A DNA stretch of 64,000 nt, taken from Candidatus Latescibacterota bacterium. GTDB taxonomy: Bacteria > Latescibacterota > MWCZ01. The notes below the pieces were generated by a model. The model made no database searches. It had not been told where the DNA came from and saw only the letters and a program-made list of their open reading frames with translations. Where the stretch lies: NCBI GenBank assembly GCA_022706085.1, contig JAKJDF010000005.1:186001-250000 (forward strand). The letters run 5' to 3'. Every line of letters begins with the position of its first letter. Positions within the stretch are counted from its first letter, which is position 1. Shown here in pieces: positions 8,866-17,064 of this stretch. The position numbers and the translations under genes were made by a program.

Positions 8866-9702
8866 ATGGCGACAACTCCCATCAATGCGGCGGCACGTAA
8901 TTACTCAATGCGTCCCAGCAGGGTTCTCCGGGTAATTCGAGCAGGCGGCGTCGCGTGTTGTCTGAAGGTCAACTCGTCAGACGCGCGGATTGTCGAGGTA
9001 ATGGCGTCGTCTGGTTGCGATGCGGTCTGGGTCTGCACGGAACACACTCCCGCTGACTACGCGAATATCGAAAACCAGGTTCGCGCGGCGAAACTTTTCG
9101 ATGTTGATCTGGTGGTCCGGTGTCCTCGCGGAAGCTATAGCGACCACATCCGCGGCTTCGAAGCAGACGCTTCGGCGGTGATGGTACCGCATGTCATGAG
9201 CGTTCAAGACGCGCGCAACGTCGTGAACATGACGAAGTTCCCTCCTCTTGGCAAGCGCGCGATTGACGGTGGGAACGCCGATGGGTTGTATACCAGAATC
9301 CCGTTCACGGATTACGTGCGACAGGCGAACACCGAACGGTTCGTGATATTTCAGATTGAGGATCCCGAGCCGCTGGAAGAACTCGACGCTATCGCCGCTC
9401 TGCCCGGAGTGGACATGTTGTTCTTCGGGCCGGGCGATTATTCAACTGCCATCGGGATGCCGGGCAAGATCTGGGATCCCAGGATCATGGCGGTGGGCGA
9501 AAGAATCGCGACAGCAGCCCGAAACGCAGGAAAAATGGCGGGAACAGTATCGGTTCCGACGAGAATCCGCGCGCTGGTGGACATGGGGTACAACTTCCTC
9601 AACATCGGCAGCGACGTCGGGGGTCTTATTGAGTACTCAAATGGGCGAGTAGACGCATTTCTCGAATCCCTTGCGGGAAGAGATCGGCGGGCGGCGTCAT
9701 AG
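8866..9702 (+). CDS. HpcH/HpaI-family aldolase
   Basis: A 278-residue TIM-barrel protein of the HpcH/HpaI (2-keto-3-deoxy-sugar acid type) aldolase family. These are class II enzymes that reversibly cleave 2-oxo-hydroxy acids to pyruvate and an aldehyde. Visible family signatures are WVCTEHTPADYANIENQVRAA, VRCPRGSYSDHIRGFEADA, FQIEDPEPLEELDAI (acidic metal ligands) and MLFFGPGDYSTAIGMPG. A strong GGAGGTGA sits 5 bases before ATG 8866, which excludes the in-frame ATG at 8851 that overlaps it. It follows the SagB-type gene by 60 bases. A role in sugar-acid breakdown together with the nearby oxidoreductases is inferred. Confidence 0.85.
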   Translation: MATTPINAAARNYSMRPSRVLRVIRAGGVACCLKVNSSDARIVEVMASSGCDAVWVCTEHTPADYANIENQVRAAKLFDVDLVVRCPRGSYSDHIRGFEADASAVMVPHVMSVQDARNVVNMTKFPPLGKRAIDGGNADGLYTRIPFTDYVRQANTERFVIFQIEDPEPLEELDAIAALPGVDMLFFGPGDYSTAIGMPGKIWDPRIMAVGERIATAARNAGKMAGTVSVPTRIRALVDMGYNFLNIGSDVGGLIEYSNGRVDAFLESLAGRDRRAAS

Positions 9703-9796
9703 CGAGGGTGTCCCTGAACAACTGAGCCCAGGCTCCGTCACCGATCTGGCAAGGTATTTTGATGGGTGAGGCAGAGCTGGTAATTGGCAGGGTTTG

Positions 9797-12007
9797 TCAG
9801 CCGGCATACTTGTACCGGGTGATGATTTCCTCCTGCGTGGCGGGCGAGAGCGTGCCGAAACGGGCGGACCACCCTGCAACACGGACTATCAGGTCCATGT
9901 ATTCCTCCGGGTTCTGCTGGGCTTTGCGAAGTGTTTCTACGGAGATGACGTTGCCCTGAAAGATGTGACCGCCCCTGTCCACAAAGGTTTTGAGCAGTGG
10001 CTTTACCACTGACGGAGCCGCCCAGGAAGGATCAAGGTCCCACATCATGGCACCCCCTCCCCCGGCTTTGTCGAGGGAAAGACTGGTGGCCGAGCGAATT
10101 GCGCCTGTGATTCCCTTGACCGCGGAACCCGACTGCGGCGAGAGACCGTGTGCCAGTGGACGGCCGGCATTGCGGCCATCCGGCGTGGCCCCCACCTGGT
10201 TGCCAAAATCCACCACCCATACGAAGCCAAGGATGATCGGCACGAGCGTTCCGCCGTGGCGCGTGGTATGGCTGGCCAGCAGATCGGCAAACGTACAGAA
10301 AACCCGGTCGGTCATCGCATCCGCGGCTTCGTCTCCGGCACCGTACCTGGGCAGAGAACGAAGGTATGCCTGCAGAGCTTCGTACCCAACAAAGTCAGCG
10401 CGCAGCGCGTTGAGCAACTCCGCCGCGGTCACCCGGCGGTCCAGAAAAACAGCTCGCTGAATGGCGTAAAGGCTGTCGCCCACGTTGGGAATGCCGACAC
10501 CACTGCCACCATAGTTCGTATACCGCGCGCCCCCATCGTTGATTGAGCGGCCCTCCTCGAGGCAGTCATGAGTCATGCTGGAAAGGAGGAAGGAGGGCCG
10601 CAGACGCGCATATTCCTCCAGATAGATATCGAGACGGCGGGCGAGTATTCCCAGCTCGCGTGCAAGCTCCGCCTCAAAATCGGTGTAAAGCCCCTCAAAG
10701 GACGTGTAGTCAGCCAGTGTTTTCGGGTGGTCGATGACGCGTTCCCCGGTCTGCATCAGGCAGCCACCGTTGATGACGAGCTCAAATGTGCGGGCGACGT
10801 TATGCGCAAACGAGAAGAGCAGATCGCAGTTACACCCCTGCGGCGAAACTTCCATGCATCCGCCGGCAGTCCAGTGACGTGCGTCCTCCAGGGCGACTCT
10901 GCCGCTTTTGTGAAGCGCTTCTGTCACGGCATCGTCGCCATACACCTGTGCCCGATTACCCGCACGGAGCAGGTAACGGACGGTGAGGTCTACAAAGTCG
11001 TCGGGCGCGTCTTCCGGCATGCGTACGTAGACGGACGGATGCGTCTGCGGCAATTCGGAGATTATCTCGATGATCATGGAGGAAAGCGGATTGATGGCGA
11101 GGCTTCCGTCCGGTTTTCTGCCTCCCACGGGCAATGCTTCCACCCATCCATCAGCCGGAGCAATCCTTTCGTGCAGCTTGATGAGCAACTCGGTCACAAA
11201 CTCTCGTGCTTCGTCGAGGGTTATGCTGCCTGACACGAGGTCGCGCTCAAGGAAGGGCCACAGGTAATAATCGAGCCGCCCCGGTCCATTCCCTCCGAAA
11301 GGATTCTCATACATGACCGCAAGGTGCTGAAACCAGAACGTCTGCACGGCTTCCCGGAAGGTTGTTGACGGGTTGCGCGGTACCCGGCGGCAGACGTCCG
11401 CCATTTCCTGGAGTTCGTTACGGCGGACCGGATCGACCTCTTCTCTGATCAGATTTTCGATGGCGCTTACGTGGAGCTCGACCCACGAAAGCAACCCCTG
11501 CAGGACAATGGCCACGCAGTGGTAGAACTCGCGGGATCGTGGGTCCGTTGTCTGTCTCCGGCCCCGTTCGCACAAACCCAGCATGCCTTCGATCCCCAGG
11601 TCCAGCATCCGCCCGAAATCCCAGCATATGTGTCCGGGATACCCTCCCCGCGTGAAGTAGTTCCCGTAATACTCACCGTCCGGGAACTCCTCCGCGACGC
11701 GACGCTCCGCGGATTGCCCGATCGAGAAATCAGCCCAGCCCGGATGCTCTGTGCTGCCACTGAGTTCCGGACACGCGGAACCAGCGCACGCCTGATAGAT
11801 CTGACCGGGAATGCGTGAGAGCGGGTGAATCAGGACCGGTTCATTCACCAGTGCGTACGCGAGACTGCGTGCCTGGCGTTCCGGAAGGGAGAGGTCGGCA
11901 TAGCGGTCGAAAAAGGCGTACGAGTAGTTCTTTTCTTTCGGACTGTGGTGGGACGCAAACCCGCGCGCGTAAGCCTGGTCCCTGAATGCCGCCAAGCGGT
12001 CCTGCAT
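9797..12007 (-). CDS. Glycyl radical enzyme (pyruvate formate-lyase superfamily), C-x-E eliminase type
   Basis: A 736-residue glycyl radical enzyme. The active-site thiyl cysteine is Cys384 in AGGCMEVSPQG; the C-x-E arrangement with Glu386 is typical of dehydratase and other eliminase members rather than pyruvate formate-lyase, which has paired cysteines. The radical glycine is Gly712 in RVAGWSARF, close to the C-terminus as expected. The enzyme would be oxygen-sensitive and needs a radical-SAM activase, but none lies in the window. Likely substrates are diols or related small alcohols; this is inference. The gene converges on the aldolase gene and starts about 200 bases from the tRNA-Lys unit. 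Confidence 0.88.
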   Translation of the reverse strand: MQDRLAAFRDQAYARGFASHHSPKEKNYSYAFFDRYADLSLPERQARSLAYALVNEPVLIHPLSRIPGQIYQACAGSACPELSGSTEHPGWADFSIGQSAERRVAEEFPDGEYYGNYFTRGGYPGHICWDFGRMLDLGIEGMLGLCERGRRQTTDPRSREFYHCVAIVLQGLLSWVELHVSAIENLIREEVDPVRRNELQEMADVCRRVPRNPSTTFREAVQTFWFQHLAVMYENPFGGNGPGRLDYYLWPFLERDLVSGSITLDEAREFVTELLIKLHERIAPADGWVEALPVGGRKPDGSLAINPLSSMIIEIISELPQTHPSVYVRMPEDAPDDFVDLTVRYLLRAGNRAQVYGDDAVTEALHKSGRVALEDARHWTAGGCMEVSPQGCNCDLLFSFAHNVARTFELVINGGCLMQTGERVIDHPKTLADYTSFEGLYTDFEAELARELGILARRLDIYLEEYARLRPSFLLSSMTHDCLEEGRSINDGGARYTNYGGSGVGIPNVGDSLYAIQRAVFLDRRVTAAELLNALRADFVGYEALQAYLRSLPRYGAGDEAADAMTDRVFCTFADLLASHTTRHGGTLVPIILGFVWVVDFGNQVGATPDGRNAGRPLAHGLSPQSGSAVKGITGAIRSATSLSLDKAGGGGAMMWDLDPSWAAPSVVKPLLKTFVDRGGHIFQGNVISVETLRKAQQNPEEYMDLIVRVAGWSARFGTLSPATQEEIITRYKYAG

Positions 12008-12153
12008 AAGGACCCTTTCCCCTTTTTATGGATGTGGACGCGGACCAAAGCGTCAGCCGGGCCGCGTTCCGAACGAAGTCAATTTACCGAGTCTCCCGTC
12101 TCCACGTCAAACGCATGGCAACGAACTGACCTCGAGCACGGCATTGACATAAC

Positions 12154-12190
12154 AAAAAGCAGTGACTTTGCGCTGGTCATAAGTCACTGC
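12154..12190 (-). terminator. Intrinsic terminator downstream of tRNA-Lys
   Basis: On the minus strand GCAGTGACTT and AAGTCACTGC (12181-12190 and 12159-12168) form a perfect 10-bp stem with a 12-base loop, followed by TTTTT. It ends the tRNA transcript 13 bases after the mature 3' end. Confidence 0.85.
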
Positions 12191-12202
12191 TTACATTAGA
12201 TA

Positions 12203-12275
12203 TGAGCCCGGCGGGAATCGAACCCACGACCAACAGATTAAAAGTCTGCTGCTCTACCGTCTGAGCTACGGGCCC
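12203..12275 (-). tRNA. tRNA-Lys (anticodon UUU)
   Basis: On the minus strand the acceptor stem GGGCCCG pairs with CGGGCTC (one G-U pair) and is followed by discriminator A. The D-arm (TAGCTCAGACGGTAGAGCA), the anticodon loop CTTTTAA with TTT at its centre, and the T-arm GGTTCGATTCC are all canonical. CCA is not encoded. It is a single tRNA unit with its own promoter and terminator. Confidence 0.95.
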
Positions 12276-12295
12276 TCAAATAGCCAAGATTTTTA

Positions 12296-12325
12296 AATTT
12301 ACTCATTTGCGCGCGGATATGTCAA
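12296..12325 (-). promoter_or_regulatory. Promoter of tRNA-Lys
   Basis: On the minus strand a perfect TTGACA (12320-12325) is followed after 18 bases by TAAATT (12296-12301), about 20 bases from the mature tRNA 5' end. The downstream region is A/T-rich, unlike the surroundings. Confidence 0.6.
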
Positions 12326-12383
12326 CTACGCTCAGAACGTGCGGCAATGTTGGCTTCTCGACGCGCAGGCCGGGATTGTGCCG

Positions 12384-12971
12384 ATGATTCGCCGCATGTA
12401 CGACTGGGTTCTGAGCTGGGCGGAGCATCCTGCGGGCGTCGTCGCACTCGCGGTTCTCGCGTTCTCAGAATCTTCATTCTTCCCGATTCCCCCCGATGTG
12501 CTTCTCATTGCTCTTGCCATGGGCAAACCGAAACGGGCATTCTGGTTTGCGGCTGTCTGCACGATTGGTTCCGTCGCAGGTGCCATGTTCGGGTATCTGA
12601 TCGGCAGTGTCTTCTGGAATGCGGTAAGCCCGTATTTCTTTTCCTACGTTCCCGGATTTACGCCGCGTCAGTTCGAGATAGTCAGAGGGATGTACGAGCA
12701 ATACAATTTCTGGATCGTCTTCACTGCGGCGTTCACTCCGATCCCCTACAAGGTCATCACTGTCACGGCCGGCGTATTCGGCATCAATTTCCCGCTCTTC
12801 CTTGTCGGGTCCATCATCGGGCGCGCGGGACGTTTCTTCCTTGTCGGGGCCATGATCTGGAGATTCGGACCCCCGATCAAAACCTTCATCGATCGGTATT
12901 TCAACGCGCTTGCCGTGGCCTTCACGGTTTTGCTCGTGGGCGGGTTCGTCGCCATCAAGTACGCGTTCTGA
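12384..12971 (+). CDS. DedA/YqaA-family inner-membrane protein
   Basis: About 195 residues from ATG 12384 (a GTG at 12339 is an alternative; neither has a strong ribosome binding site). The pattern ESSFFPIPPDVLLIALAMG, then GSVAGAMFGYLIGSVFW, then FTAAFTPIPYKVITVTAGVFGI and GRAGRFFLVGAMIWRFG is characteristic of the YqaA branch of DedA (SNARE-associated) proteins, with F-x-P-x-P re-entrant motifs in both halves. DedA proteins are polytopic inner-membrane transporters, several of which flip polyprenyl phosphate or phosphatidyl lipids. The gene lies 33 bases before galT, probably co-transcribed. Confidence 0.85.
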   Translation: MIRRMYDWVLSWAEHPAGVVALAVLAFSESSFFPIPPDVLLIALAMGKPKRAFWFAAVCTIGSVAGAMFGYLIGSVFWNAVSPYFFSYVPGFTPRQFEIVRGMYEQYNFWIVFTAAFTPIPYKVITVTAGVFGINFPLFLVGSIIGRAGRFFLVGAMIWRFGPPIKTFIDRYFNALAVAFTVLLVGGFVAIKYAF

Positions 12972-13004
12972 GCGCCTGGATGGGGTTAGTCGCAAGAGGC
13001 AACT

Positions 13005-14081
13005 ATGAATGGCATTCGCAAGAGCAGCGTTGCGTATTCACCGAAGCAATGGGAGATGCGGTGGCATCCGATCCGGAAGGAGTGGGTAGGATTTGCCGCG
13101 CACCGCAACACACGCCCCTGGCAGGGGGAACAGGCACCGCAGCCGCCTCCGCCGCCGCCTTTCGATCCGACGTGCTACCTTTGCCCCGGCAACACACGAA
13201 ACCGTGGGGAAACGAACCCCCATTATTCAGGAACATTTGTTTTCGACAACGATTTCCCTCCTTTTGGACCCGATGCGCCGGAAACCACTACGGAGCACGG
13301 CCTGTACAAGGCGATGCCGGCGTACGGACGTTGCAGGGTTGTCTGTTTTCACCCCCGACACGATCTCACCCTTGCCGAAATGAACCGGGAAGACATCCGC
13401 CGCGTGGTCGAAACCTGGCAAGCGGAACACAGAATGCTTGAAAAGGATAGTCGCGTTAATCACGTGTTGATTTTCGAGAACAAAGGGAGCGTCGTGGGTG
13501 TCAGCAATCCCCACCCGCACGGGCAGATTTACGCGACGGAGTTTGTGCCTCCGGTGACCGTAACAGAGCTCGCGTCATCCCGCGAGTTCTATGCGGAGAA
13601 CCACCGCACGCTTGTTGGAGCCATTCTGGAGCAGGAATTGCGGGACGAGGTGCGCGTCATTGCGGAAAACGATACCTCGGTTGCCTTCATCCCGTATTTT
13701 GCCCGGTACGCGCACGAAACATACATCGTACCGCGCCGCCCGATGGCGTCAGTCGCGGATCTCACCCAAAAGGAAGCCGACGACTTCACAGAGATCTTAC
13801 ACATCATGCTGGTGAAGTTCGACAACCTGTACGGTATTTCTTTCCCTTACGTGATGGCGTTCCATCAGGCTCCAACGGATGGCGCTGCTCACCCGGAATA
13901 CCATTTTCACGTCGAATTCCACCCGCCGCTCCGCTACCCGGGAGTGCTTAAGTACCTCGCCGGCGCGGAAACGGGAGCGGGTGTGTTCCTCAACGACACG
14001 TCACCCGAGGAAAAAGCGAAGGAGTTTCGCGCAACCGACAATATCCATTACAAAGCGACCAGCGGCGGGAAGGCAGCCTGA
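13005..14081 (+). CDS. galT: Galactose-1-phosphate uridylyltransferase
   Basis: A 358-residue HIT-superfamily enzyme of the Leloir pathway that exchanges UMP between UDP-glucose and galactose 1-phosphate. The catalytic His-Pro-His triad is at 170-172 in NPHPHGQ, with His172 the predicted nucleophile. Zinc ligands are Cys57 and Cys60. The C-terminal domain contains HPEYHFHVEFHPP, as in other GalT proteins. A proline run (about residues 47-52) in the N-terminal region is slightly unusual. GAGG lies 7 bases before the ATG. No galK or galE is adjacent. The GH2 enzyme 7 kb upstream could supply galactose. Confidence 0.92.
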   Translation: MNGIRKSSVAYSPKQWEMRWHPIRKEWVGFAAHRNTRPWQGEQAPQPPPPPPFDPTCYLCPGNTRNRGETNPHYSGTFVFDNDFPPFGPDAPETTTEHGLYKAMPAYGRCRVVCFHPRHDLTLAEMNREDIRRVVETWQAEHRMLEKDSRVNHVLIFENKGSVVGVSNPHPHGQIYATEFVPPVTVTELASSREFYAENHRTLVGAILEQELRDEVRVIAENDTSVAFIPYFARYAHETYIVPRRPMASVADLTQKEADDFTEILHIMLVKFDNLYGISFPYVMAFHQAPTDGAAHPEYHFHVEFHPPLRYPGVLKYLAGAETGAGVFLNDTSPEEKAKEFRATDNIHYKATSGGKAA

Positions 14082-14096
14082 TGTTTCCGCGCAAAA

Positions 14097-14129
14097 GAAA
14101 GGCCTGGAAGCACTTACCCCAGGCCTTTC
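14097..14129. terminator. Terminator between galT and yggX
   Basis: GAAAGGCCTGG (14097-14107) and CCAGGCCTTTC (14119-14129) form a perfect 11-bp stem with an 11-base loop. On the minus strand it is followed by TTTT, so it should terminate yggX well. It may also end galT on the plus strand. Confidence 0.75.
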
Positions 14130-14150
14130 GAACACCCGATCGGCAGACCA

Positions 14151-14396
14151 TTACTTGTCTTTGCCGGGAAGGTTGAAAAACTCGCGCATGTTTTCGTACA
14201 GGACTTTCCGGTCTTCGGGATCAGCGAGATTGAGGCCGTATTCGTTAATCAGCATCACTTCTCTCCGGGTCCACTCGTCCCACGCTTCCTGACTCACGTT
14301 CTCCCATATCTCCTGGCCGATTTTCCCCCGCATCGGCGGTTTTTCCATCTGCGGTACGACCTTGCCGGTCCGGGAGCAGGTTATCATCTTTGCCAT
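14151..14396 (-). CDS. yggX: Fe(2+)-trafficking / oxidative damage protection protein YggX
   Basis: An 81-residue protein with the full YggX signature: an N-terminal Cys7 in MITCSRTG, then GKIGQEIWENVSQEAWDEWTRREVMLINEYGLN. In Enterobacteria YggX protects iron-sulfur clusters and limits labile iron damage. Here it sits alone, convergent with galT and divergent from the MlaF-like gene. Its presence fits a cell that carries many Fe-S proteins and a glycyl radical enzyme. Confidence 0.9.
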   Translation of the reverse strand: MAKMITCSRTGKVVPQMEKPPMRGKIGQEIWENVSQEAWDEWTRREVMLINEYGLNLADPEDRKVLYENMREFFNLPGKDK

Positions 14397-14477
14397 GGGA
14401 ACTCCTTATCATGTATGGCACAGTCTGGCTACTGAACGAATCCAAAGCATAGCACCGCGCGCCAGGAATATCAATGT

Positions 14478-15308
14478 GTGTCGAAAGCCTTCTTTCACGA
14501 GGCGGCAGTTGTGAATACCGAACGTGAGTGTCTCATCCGGTGGGAGGAAGTTCACAAGAGCTTTGGAGCGAACCACGTCCTGCGTGGGGTGACGCTCCAC
14601 GTGTGCCGGGGCGAAACGCTGGTCATCATCGGGCGCTCAGGATGCGGCAAAAGCGTGTTACTCAAAACACTCGTGGGACTCATTTCCCCGGATTCCGGCA
14701 AAATCTGGGTAAAAGATCGCCAGATTGTCGGTGATCCGTCAGCGATGGCGGAAGCCCAGAGGCTTTGCGGGATGGTGTTCCAGGGAGCGGCGTTGTTCGA
14801 TTCCCTTTCAGTCGCCGAAAACCTGGCGTTGCCTTACTGGGAGAACACCGACCTCAGCCGGGAGGAAATCGAGGAAAGGATACGGTCATTGCTCGCACTT
14901 GTGGGGCTGCGCAACGTAGAACAACTCATGCCGGCGGAATTATCGGGCGGCATGCGCAAACGCGTGAGTCTCGCACGCGCGCTGGCTGACGAACCAGAGA
15001 TCATCCTGTACGACGAGCCGACCACAGGTCTCGATCCTATCATGGCAGACGCCATCAACGAACTTATCCGGTCGACGCAGGAAAAGGTCAAATTGACCTC
15101 GATAGTGGTGACGCATGACCTGAGTACCGTGCGAAAAGTTGCCAACAATGTTGCCATGCTTCATGAGGGGCGCATCGTATTCCACGGCCCCCCGGATGAG
15201 TTGTTCGGGTCAGCCGATCCCGTGGTAACCCAGTTCATTCAGGGGCGCGCGGACGCGCGCGTCGAGGTCCCCCGCCCCGAACTGCGCGAGCACGAAATCG
15301 ATGAGTGA
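14478..15308 (+). CDS. MlaF-like ABC transporter ATPase
   Basis: A 276-residue ATP-binding protein of the Mla/Mkl (phospholipid or retrograde lipid trafficking) type. Walker A GRSGCGKS is at 52-59, the Q-loop segment VFQGAALFDSLSVAENLALP follows, the signature LSGGM is at 155-159 and Walker B IILYDE at 175-180. The FQGAALFDSLSVAENL block is typical of MlaF. The cognate permease (MlaE) and substrate-binding (MlaD) genes are missing; the next gene is an ABC half-exporter overlapping by 8 bases. The start is GTG 14478, with a GTG at 14511 possible. It is the first gene of the four-gene coupled operon 14478-20806. Confidence 0.85.
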   Translation: MSKAFFHEAAVVNTERECLIRWEEVHKSFGANHVLRGVTLHVCRGETLVIIGRSGCGKSVLLKTLVGLISPDSGKIWVKDRQIVGDPSAMAEAQRLCGMVFQGAALFDSLSVAENLALPYWENTDLSREEIEERIRSLLALVGLRNVEQLMPAELSGGMRKRVSLARALADEPEIILYDEPTTGLDPIMADAINELIRSTQEKVKLTSIVVTHDLSTVRKVANNVAMLHEGRIVFHGPPDELFGSADPVVTQFIQGRADARVEVPRPELREHEIDE

Positions 15309-17064
15309 ACCGAACCGGGAAGAACGCCGATCCGCAGAGTTGAGCTGGGTTTCATGGCTTCTGGAAATGGCGCGTGCGGACAGCCTCTGGTTTGGTGGGA
15401 CCGTTTTGTTGTCCGTTGTGGGTGCCCTCGCGGGAGCGCTCGCCACGTGGCTGATGGTTCCCCTCGCGGCTGTTCTGTTCCCCGAAGGCACTGGCGGGGA
15501 TGCCCTTCACAACCCATCAAGAGCGCTGTTTTCCGGTTCCGCAGGTATTCGGTTGATGCCGGCAATCGCGAGCATCGCACCCCTCTCAGTCGCTCTTTCA
15601 TTCGTTGTTGTTTTCACCGTGAAGAATCTCTGCGAGTTCGGCTCGCGTCTGGGGTGCGACACCCTGGTGGCAAAGGCTGAGTTCCGGCTGCGCAATTCCC
15701 TCTGGGGCCAGTATCTGACATGCGGACGTGCGTCCGGGCGTACTTTCTCAGGGGCGCGATTCATCCACGAACTGCTCGCCGGCGCAAGCGAGCCCGCCGC
15801 CGCGGTCGGAGCAATTCCGGCGCGTTGGATCGGTGACCCGGTCGCTGCGGTGGCCCTTCTCGGCACTATGGCGGTAATCAGCCCCCATCTTACGTCGGCG
15901 ATGCTGGTACTTCTTCCACCCGCGTGGTGGGCAACCCGGAAGGGCTTCCGACACATTGGCAACCGAACGGAAACAAGACTTGCCGCGCGAGGACGACTCG
16001 GAGCGCGTATGAGTGAACTCGCCTCGTTCCACCCGGTGCTGGCCAGCCACGCCGCAATGGATTGGGCGCTGATCAACACCCGCCGGCACGAGCAATCGGC
16101 AATCCGGGCAGCGCTCTCCTGGTCCCGCGTTGTTCGCTTGATCCCGCTGACTGCGGAGACGCTCGGCGCGTTCGTCGGTGCTGCCGTGATTCTCCTTGTT
16201 GCAGAAGGCATACGTGCGGGAGCCCTATCAGGCGGCGAGTTCCTGACGTTCCTCACCGCGTTTTTCCTTCTCCTTCCAGTGGCAAAGCGGCTGACAGCGT
16301 TGAGTGGAGACATGCGAACATCCCGTTCTGCGTGGGAAAGGCTTGTTTCCTTGCTTCCTGCCGATGCAAGAACCAAAGTGCCTGTACCCCCTTCAGAAAC
16401 GTTTCGTGCGCCCGCAATAACCCTCCGCACACTTCGGGCAAGCATTCCCGGTGGCACCCGGGTGCTCGACATCGGACACGCAGAATTCCCCCCGGGGGAA
16501 ATAACCGCCATCGTCGGTCCGACCGGTTCCGGGAAGAGCCTGCTCCTGGAAATCATCGCAGGGTTCAGTGTTCCAGACGAGGGAACGGTATGCTGGAACG
16601 AAAGACCGATCGCCTCACCGCACGTGGTTCCAGAAGGAATGCCGTTCGGGTACGTTCCCCAGGATCGGTGGACGATCTCCGGCACGGTTCGTGAAAACGT
16701 GGCCCTCGGGAGACCGGTTTCGGAGACCACACTGACAACGATTCTCCAGGCCCTGGGGCTGGATCTGGATATTCGAACCGAACTGGGGCAGGGCGGCGCG
16801 CCGCTTTCCAGTGGCGAGAGGCAGCGCCTGGCACTGGCGAGAGCGCTGATCGGTCAGCCTCCGTTGCTGCTGCTCGACGAGCCCACCTCAGCGCTCGATG
16901 CGGTGAGTGAGGAACGCGTCATCGGGCTTCTACGCACCCTGAGGGGCAGAACCACGGTTCTGGTGGCAACGCACAGCAACGCCGTCATCAGTGCCGCGGA
17001 CAGGGTGTTTCATCTGCCTTTGCAATTTGCGACAACAGCTTTGCCCAGGGAACCGGTGACATGA
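15301..17064 (+). CDS. ABC half-exporter (fused membrane and ATPase domains)
   Basis: A 587-residue exporter-type ABC protein. The N-terminal half (about 30-340) has five to six hydrophobic segments; the C-terminal half carries Walker A GPTGSGKS (406-413), the Q-loop segment YVPQDRW, the signature LSSGERQRL (502-510), Walker B LLLLDE (522-527) and the H-loop His558 in VATHS. The signature has Ser for the usual second Gly (LSSGE for LSGGQ), a tolerated variant. Substrates of this class include lipids, peptides and polysaccharides; which applies is unknown. It overlaps the upstream ATPase by 8 bases (start ATG inside the stop region) and the downstream repeat protein by 4 bases, so the three should be made together. 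Confidence 0.85.
   Translation: MSEPNREERRSAELSWVSWLLEMARADSLWFGGTVLLSVVGALAGALATWLMVPLAAVLFPEGTGGDALHNPSRALFSGSAGIRLMPAIASIAPLSVALSFVVVFTVKNLCEFGSRLGCDTLVAKAEFRLRNSLWGQYLTCGRASGRTFSGARFIHELLAGASEPAAAVGAIPARWIGDPVAAVALLGTMAVISPHLTSAMLVLLPPAWWATRKGFRHIGNRTETRLAARGRLGARMSELASFHPVLASHAAMDWALINTRRHEQSAIRAALSWSRVVRLIPLTAETLGAFVGAAVILLVAEGIRAGALSGGEFLTFLTAFFLLLPVAKRLTALSGDMRTSRSAWERLVSLLPADARTKVPVPPSETFRAPAITLRTLRASIPGGTRVLDIGHAEFPPGEITAIVGPTGSGKSLLLEIIAGFSVPDEGTVCWNERPIASPHVVPEGMPFGYVPQDRWTISGTVRENVALGRPVSETTLTTILQALGLDLDIRTELGQGGAPLSSGERQRLALARALIGQPPLLLLDEPTSALDAVSEERVIGLLRTLRGRTTVLVATHSNAVISAADRVFHLPLQFATTALPREPVT

Noticed and set aside
9625-9640. Second copy of the ATTGAGTACTCAA palindrome
   Set aside because: It lies inside the aldolase coding sequence, encodes ordinary residues and is not symmetrical to the end, so it is probably chance.
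8008-9702. RiPP or azoline-peptide cluster suggested by the SagB-type gene
   Set aside because: No cyclodehydratase, precursor peptide or leader peptidase is present; neighbours are catabolic.
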